A stretch of DNA of 9,638 nt from VRUE01 sp050258095 (GTDB lineage Bacteria > Actinomycetota > Thermoleophilia > Solirubrobacterales > 70-9), in NCBI GenBank assembly GCA_050258095.1, contig JBLMYD010000065.1, positions 1-9,638 of the forward strand. The letters run 5' to 3'. The notes below the pieces were generated by a model. That model saw nothing but the letters and a program-made list of their open reading frames with translations. It was not told the origin of the DNA and did not search any database. A program made the position numbers and the translations under genes. Shown here piece after piece: positions 6,806-9,638 of the stretch (the first letter of the stretch is position 1; each line of letters begins with the position of its first letter).

Positions 6806-6855
6806 CTGTCGCATTCCTGTCGGGTTCCCGCCGTCTCAGGCATCGGGGGGCCGAC

Positions 6856-6863
6856 AGATTATT
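6856..6863 (-). promoter_or_regulatory. Probable -10 box of the serC operon
   Basis: Minus-strand AATAATCT holds TAATCT (6861-6856), a TANNNT -10 in an otherwise very GC-rich gap. A start about 7 nt on would give a 5' leader of roughly 45 nt before serC. No convincing -35 is seen. A 13-codon upstream ORF (6843-6802) would begin about 6 nt after that start. Confidence 0.35.
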
Positions 6864-6899
6864 GACAGGTCCGGGTGGACCACTCGCGGCCGATCCGCG

Positions 6900-6905
6900 T
6901 AAGCT
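6900..6905 (+). promoter_or_regulatory. -10 box (TAAGCT) for a leaderless cupin mRNA
   Basis: TAAGCT lies 7 nt upstream of the cupin ATG at 6913, the spacing expected when transcription starts at the A of ATG, and no Shine-Dalgarno sequence precedes that ATG. The same hexamer serves as the proposed -10 of the leuA leader. Leaderless mRNAs are common in Actinobacteria. The -35 region (about 6877-6882, GGACCA) is not informative. Confidence 0.45.
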
Positions 6906-6912
6906 GGCGACG

Positions 6913-7344
6913 ATGAGCGACGCCCCCGAACCGGAAGTGACCAAAGGCGACGGCTACGCCGTCGCCAACCTCAACGACCTCGGCGAGGGCTACGGCTTCC
7001 GCAAGATCCGCAAAGAGCTGGGGGTCACGGCCTTTGGCATCAACGCGATCGTCCTGCCCCCGGCCTACGAGACCGGCCGCCATTACCACGACGAGCAGGA
7101 GGAGCTCTACTTCCTGCACAGCGGCCGCATCGCGATCGAGTTCGGCGACGGCACCGTCTACGAGCTCGGCCCCGGCGGCGTCGCCCGCGTCGACCCCTCG
7201 ACCGTCCGCAAGATCAAGAACCTCAGCGACTCCGAGGACGCCGTCTACGTCATCGTCGGCGGCAAGGACGGCTACGTCGGCCGCGACGGCAAGTTGCCAG
7301 AGGGCGAGACGCGTTTCGGCGCCGACGGCCCGCCTGGGGCCTGA
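6913..7344 (+). CDS. Small single-domain cupin protein
   Basis: The 143-residue cytoplasmic protein is one cupin beta-barrel. Motif 1 is GRHYHDEQEELYFLHSG (55-71), with His57, His59 and Glu63/64 as probable metal ligands. Motif 2, around GPGGVARVDPSTVRKIKN (86-103), keeps the glycines and the final Asn but has lost the usual fourth-ligand histidine, so metal binding may be incomplete and catalysis is not assured. Proteins of this build are often sugar-binding, isomerase-like or simple binding proteins; the substrate is not readable. The ATG at 6913 is favoured over an upstream TTG (6862), which would add 17 proline/glycine-rich residues and would cover the -10 box. The last 38 codons (residues 106-143) occur again at 8421-8538 with about 90% DNA identity, so the 3' end of this gene took part in a recombination or insertion event. 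It converges on the HEPN gene with 26 bp between stops. Confidence 0.88.
   Translation: MSDAPEPEVTKGDGYAVANLNDLGEGYGFRKIRKELGVTAFGINAIVLPPAYETGRHYHDEQEELYFLHSGRIAIEFGDGTVYELGPGGVARVDPSTVRKIKNLSDSEDAVYVIVGGKDGYVGRDGKLPEGETRFGADGPPGA
7227..7344 (+). repeat. Direct repeat, copy 1: cupin 3' end (second copy at 8421-8538)
   Basis: These 118 bp align without gaps to 8421-8538. I count 12 mismatches (about 90% identity), most at synonymous positions, and both copies end in a stop codon (TGA here, TAG there). Similarity stops abruptly on both sides. The two copies bracket the HEPN/nucleotidyltransferase pair, with a period of 1194 bp. Confidence 0.9.
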
Positions 7345-7370
7345 CCCCTCGAACACAAGGACGAGCGAGC

Positions 7371-7775
7371 TCAGTCTTTGAGCATCAGGTCCGCCAGGTC
7401 GATGAGCTCTGAGGTTGCTTCACGCGCCTCGGCGAGACTGGCCTGCGGGGTGAACGATGCAGCATAGGAGACAACGTGACGCCGCTCGCGGGAAGCATCG
7501 AGCCTCTCAAGCAACTCCGTAGTGTCATCCTCGAATTGATCGAGGGCGGTTTCGAGCCGGAGGACGTGCGACCTATCCCCGGGCGTGACGCGCAGCCCGA
7601 CTGCCTGAAGAATTGCGTCGCACGCGCAGATCGCGGCATTGTGCAGGAGCACGGCCTGGGACTCCGCGCTGAGATCCTTGTTGTCTGCGTCGGCCCGAAA
7701 CTGAACAGCCTGGCTGAAGAATTCGCGGGCATGCATCCGGTCGGCATACACCTTTTCCACCCGCGCGTTCGTCAT
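7371..7775 (-). CDS. HEPN-domain protein, putative toxin of a HEPN/MNT module
   Basis: This is a 134-residue, mostly alpha-helical protein of the kind encoded beside minimal nucleotidyltransferases. Residues 10-60 (LSAESQAVLLHNAAICACDAI region) and 70-105 have the helix pattern of HEPN domains, where A(I/A)xACDA and a late Arg-rich motif are typical. Known HEPN toxins are RNases with an R-x4-6-H motif. Here the corresponding stretch is SRERRHVVSY (95-104), giving R96-x3-H100 and a Tyr at 104, so the spacing is not canonical. HepT-type toxins carry a tyrosine close to the motif that the partner AMPylates; Tyr104 could play that part, but this is inference. The ATG at 7775 overlaps the stop of the upstream nucleotidyltransferase gene as ATGA, so the two are co-translated. 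GC content and codon use look less extreme than in the flanking genes, which fits transfer. Toxicity is not shown by the sequence. Confidence 0.75.
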   Translation of the reverse strand: MTNARVEKVYADRMHAREFFSQAVQFRADADNKDLSAESQAVLLHNAAICACDAILQAVGLRVTPGDRSHVLRLETALDQFEDDTTELLERLDASRERRHVVSYAASFTPQASLAEAREATSELIDLADLMLKD

Positions 7776-8365
7776 CGCGAAGCGATGCTAGTCAGGTCAC
7801 CCACGAGGGGAGTTGTGGGGCCGTCTAGCACATGGCGCGCAAAGCCAGAGTTCGCAGCACGCAGACGTCGAAACTCGTCGACGTTCAGCACAGTCAGATC
7901 GATGTTGCGCCCAGCGGCCTTCCCGATCGGGCGGATCCGTCGCCTCAACTCCCGCAGGTCGGTATCGCCGATCACCAGGACATCGATGTCGCTGTCAGGC
8001 CGTCGCCTCTCGCCGGCCCAGGAACCGTGGATCACGGCTACTGGCACCTTTGCCGCTGTCAGGGCGGCACGCAGTTGCTCTTCGATGCCGACCGACCGGC
8101 GCAGCAGCTCGGCGAGAGGCTCGTAGAGCGGATCGTCGCTCGCAGCCTGAAAGCGATGCGGCCGAGCCTCCGCGTTCCGAGCGATTAGACCGGCGTCCGT
8201 GGCCCGTATCAGCTCGCGATGCACCGAAGACGGGGGGGCTTCGAGCACCTCTGCGAGGCTATGCAGCGTCCAACTTCGCTCGGGCTGAAGCAGCAGCAGG
8301 CCCAGCAAGCGCACCTGCATCTCCGAACGAAACAACGGCAAGATCGTCGGGGCCTTTGTTCGCAT
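7772..8365 (-). CDS. Winged-helix + MNT-type nucleotidyltransferase, putative antitoxin
   Basis: This is a 197-residue two-domain protein. Residues 10-75 form a winged helix-turn-helix (SEMQVRLLGLLLL at 14-26, then SLAEVLEAPPSSVHRELIRATDAGLI at 36-61) that probably binds DNA. Residues 95-165 are a minimal nucleotidyltransferase with the pol-beta signature: HGSWAGERRRPDSDIDVLV (113-131) holds the G-S motif and catalytic Asp126 and Asp128, and NIDLTVLN (154-161) supplies the third Asp, 156. In characterised MntA/HepT pairs the transferase adds AMP to the HEPN toxin and neutralises it. I infer the same role here with added self-regulation through the fused winged helix, because an 18-bp palindrome covers the -10 box just before the gene. 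The ATG at 8365 lies about 8 nt from that -10 with no Shine-Dalgarno sequence, so the mRNA is probably leaderless. It overlaps the HEPN gene by 4 bp. Confidence 0.85.
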   Translation of the reverse strand: MRTKAPTILPLFRSEMQVRLLGLLLLQPERSWTLHSLAEVLEAPPSSVHRELIRATDAGLIARNAEARPHRFQAASDDPLYEPLAELLRRSVGIEEQLRAALTAAKVPVAVIHGSWAGERRRPDSDIDVLVIGDTDLRELRRRIRPIGKAAGRNIDLTVLNVDEFRRLRAANSGFARHVLDGPTTPLVGDLTSIASR

Positions 8366-8367
8366 TA

Positions 8368-8385
8368 ATGGGAAGTATATCCCAT
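8368..8385 (-). promoter_or_regulatory. Palindromic operator over the -10 box of the nucleotidyltransferase/HEPN operon
   Basis: The plus-strand sequence ATGGGAAGTATATCCCAT has perfect 6-bp arms (8368-8373 and 8380-8385) around a 6-nt centre. Read on the minus strand that centre is TATACT (8379-8374), a near-consensus -10, and the ATG of the operon follows 8 nt later. The surrounding 40 bp are strikingly AT-rich. A possible -35, TTCATA (8404-8399), has a long 19-nt spacer. The winged helix in the first gene is the natural candidate to bind here and repress its own promoter. Confidence 0.6.
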
Positions 8386-8420
8386 AAAAGAGAATAAATA
8401 TGAAGCATCCCGCGACCCAA

Positions 8421-8538
8421 CGACTCCGAGGACGCCGTCTACGTCATCGGCGGCGGCAAGGACGGCTACGTCGGCCGCGACGGCAAGCTGCCGGAGGGCG
8501 AAACTCGCTTCGGCGCCAACGGTCCGCCTGGTGCGTAG
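8421..8538 (+). pseudogene. Orphan cupin 3' end (38 codons)
   Basis: The reading frame encodes DSEDAVYVIGGGKDGYVGRD and on through GPPGA before TAG. It matches residues 106-143 of the intact cupin except for Val-to-Gly and Asp-to-Asn changes. Upstream the frame meets TGA at 8401-8403 and contains no start codon, so this cannot be expressed as a cupin; the cupin motifs themselves are missing. Since most base differences from copy 1 are synonymous, the two copies seem to have diverged as parts of working genes before being brought together. Confidence 0.88.
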
Positions 8539-8562
8539 CAAAATCAGGTCTTCCACCGTGCG

Positions 8563-9083
8563 CTAGCTGTCCTCACGCTCTGAGACTGCGTCTCCTCCCC
8601 ATTTCCTAAGAACTGCGCGCGCGGCAGCGATTTCCTGTAGCGGTACGTCCATTTTCTTGATGATCTCCGGTAGAAGGTCCATGAAAGCGCCACCAGATGG
8701 CCAACCGGGAGAGCCTGGAATCTTCTCGAACAATTCCCGCAAGATGACTATGCACTGGGAAACTTTTGTGAAATCGTTACTGTCTAGCTTGACCGCAAGG
8801 ACACCTCGATACTCATCCCAGTTGGCAGTAGAGAACTCGTAGTAAGCAAACCACTTACCCTCGCGCTTGGTGTTCTGGAGACATGCTTCTGCGACCGAAA
8901 TGTCACTAGCAACCAGGCGTGCGCCAGCTTTCACCAAACGTCTATCCTGACGCCATCCAAGAATCGTGTCCAAGATCGCACCCGCGGTCGCACCGACGAT
9001 GGCCCTGCAACCGCACCAATTGCGGTCCAGCCAGACGACGAAAGGGCCAGCGGGACTGCACTATCTGCAACCAGTGCCTGCAT
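8563..9083 (-). pseudogene. Small membrane-anchored protein of unknown function, frameshifted near its N-terminus
   Basis: The intact downstream frame (8973-8563, TTG first codon) gives 136 residues of a soluble, helix-rich domain (GKWFAYYEFSTANWDEYRG, VSQCIVILRELFEKIPG, PEIIKKMDVPLQEIAAARAVL). The same frame is open upstream to 9060 but has no start codon there, and it encodes AIVGATAGAILDTILGWRQDRR, a membrane helix with a basic stop. One frame over, an ATG at 9083-9081 encodes MQALVADSAV, continuing to GWTAIGAVAG. Joining the two at the GGG run 9005-9003 with one added nucleotide yields a single 173-residue protein with one N-terminal helix and a cytoplasmic domain, a common layout of small accessory membrane proteins. 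So either a 1-nt deletion (or sequence error) broke the gene, or it is read by frameshifting. GC and codon use are clearly lower than in neighbours, suggesting recent transfer. No domain family is recognised. Confidence 0.6.
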
Positions 9084-9204
9084 GGTTTGATTTTCGCCCA
9101 CCCGCACGCGCGGGGCAAGTCAGGCTCAGGAAGCTTAGGTCGTGAGCAAGGGCGGCGACGCTCCTTCCCCGGGAATGTCGCGACGCGGTCTGTCGTCTCA
9201 AGCC

Positions 9205-9314
9205 GATCTGACGGCCTGAGGCCAAGCAGGTCGGCGGACGCAGGGAGCGTGGCGTGCGCATAGCACGCGAGCGACCGAGGACGCCGAGATGCGCCGGCCT
9301 CAGGCCGTCAGATC
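9205..9314. repeat. 110-bp inverted-repeat element at the end of ilvC
   Basis: GATCTGACGGCCTGAGGCC (9205-9223) and its exact reverse complement (9296-9314) form 19-bp terminal arms around a 72-bp centre. Each arm itself holds the palindrome GGCCT-G-AGGCC. The centre holds a further hairpin, GCGTGC/GCACGC with a GCATA loop, flanked by CGGCG/CGCCG pairs. The right arm overlaps the ilvC stop codon by 2 nt. It may be a terminator-like structure protecting the ilvC mRNA, a REP-like palindrome or a small non-autonomous element. No poly-U tract follows, so it is not a standard intrinsic terminator. The rest of the gap (9084-9204) shows no gene and no clear signal beyond a stray TAAGCT on the minus strand (9137-9132). 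Confidence 0.75.
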
Positions 9315-9638
9315 AGAACTCCTGGTCGATCCAGGGCATCTTGTCGCGCATCTCCTTGCCGACGCCCTCGACCGGGTGGCTCTTGCCCTCCTCGCGCATG
9401 CGGGAGAGGTTCTCGCCGCCGGCGCGGTTCTCGGCGATCCACTCGCGGGCGAACTCGCCCGACTGGATCTCGTCGAGGATCTGCTTCATCGCGGCGCGGG
9501 ACTCCTCGCCGATGACGCGCTTGCCGCGGGTCATGTCGCCGTACTCGGCCGTGTTGGAGATCGAGTAGCGCATCCCCTGGATCCCCTTCTCGTACATCAG
9601 GTCGGCGATCAGCTTCAGCTCGTGCAGGCACTCGAAGT
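9313..9638 (-). CDS. ilvC: Ketol-acid reductoisomerase, C-terminal part (gene begins beyond the window)
   Basis: IlvC converts acetolactate or acetohydroxybutyrate to the dihydroxy acid with NADPH and Mg2+, in valine, isoleucine and leucine synthesis. The visible 108 codons are the end of the knotted C-terminal domain of the short (class I) enzyme. FECLHELKLI carries the two glutamates that bind Mg2+ from the partner subunit (E-x3-E). MYEKGIQGMRYSISNTAEYGD is the highly conserved stretch that follows, and the protein ends WIDQEF with TGA at 9315-9313. The NADPH-binding Rossmann domain lies outside. The product feeds the pathway that branches to LeuA at the other end of the window. The inverted-repeat element abuts its stop codon. 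Confidence 0.96.
   Translation of the reverse strand, partial: FECLHELKLIADLMYEKGIQGMRYSISNTAEYGDMTRGKRVIGEESRAAMKQILDEIQSGEFAREWIAENRAGGENLSRMREEGKSHPVEGVGKEMRDKMPWIDQEF

Noticed and set aside
6862..6867. TTGACA as a consensus -35 for the cupin gene
   Set aside because: No TANNNT box lies 16-19 nt downstream (6885-6890 is CGCGGC); the TAAGCT near the ATG is 32 nt away. The match is probably fortuitous and overlaps the serC -10 region.
7227..8538. Direct repeats as a transposon target-site duplication
   Set aside because: Target-site duplications are short and initially identical; here 118 bp differ at 12 sites, mostly synonymous, and no transposase or terminal inverted repeats are present.
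9205..9314. tRNA or other structured RNA gene
   Set aside because: The fold is a long rod with terminal 19-bp arms, without a cloverleaf, TPsiC-like GTTCRA box or CCA end.

Overview
The window is a GC-rich stretch (most genes strongly prefer G or C at the third codon position) from what looks like an actinobacterium. The amino-acid genes ilvC, serC, serA and leuA, all on the minus strand and in the order usual for deep-branching Actinobacteria, make a member of Thermoleophilia (Solirubrobacterales-like) my best guess. The guess rests on gene order, the SerC subtype and promoter style, not on a database search. There are no rRNA or tRNA genes and no recognisable transposase, integrase or CRISPR array.

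Layout, left to right. (1) 1-877, minus: the 5' part of leuA (2-isopropylmalate synthase). It is preceded by a 19-codon leucine-rich leader peptide (942-1001) whose leucine codons are exactly complementary to the leuA Shine-Dalgarno sequence, which suggests leucine-responsive translational attenuation. (2) 1033/1093-2448, plus: a drug:H+ antiporter-type MFS transporter, divergent from leuA and sharing its promoter region. Its true start may be a non-ATG codon. (3) 2463-6805, minus: a probable operon serC-serA-(zinc-less quinone reductase)-(small exported RTX-repeat protein). serC and serA overlap by ATGA and together encode two of the three steps from 3-phosphoglycerate to serine. (4) 6913-7344, plus: a small cupin, divergent from serC and probably read from a leaderless mRNA. 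(5) 7371-8365, minus: a two-gene HEPN/MNT-type toxin-antitoxin-like module. The nucleotidyltransferase carries an N-terminal winged helix, and a palindrome sits over its -10 box. (6) 8421-8538, plus: an orphan second copy of the last 38 codons of the cupin, so the toxin-antitoxin module lies between direct repeats of the cupin 3' end. (7) 8563-9083, minus: a lower-GC gene for a small membrane-anchored protein of unknown function, apparently broken by a 1-nt frameshift. (8) 9205-9314: a 110-bp element with perfect 19-bp inverted repeats abutting the ilvC stop codon. (9) 9313-9638, minus: the C-terminal part of ilvC.

The core genes make branched-chain amino acids (ilvC, leuA) and serine (serA, serC). 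The 7345-9312 interval between ilvC and the serine operon is accessory in character: lower GC, a toxin-antitoxin-like pair, a duplicated gene end, a decayed gene and a structured repeat. The most interesting signals are the leuA leader/anti-Shine-Dalgarno arrangement, the HEPN/MNT module bracketed by cupin 3' ends, and the inverted-repeat element behind ilvC.
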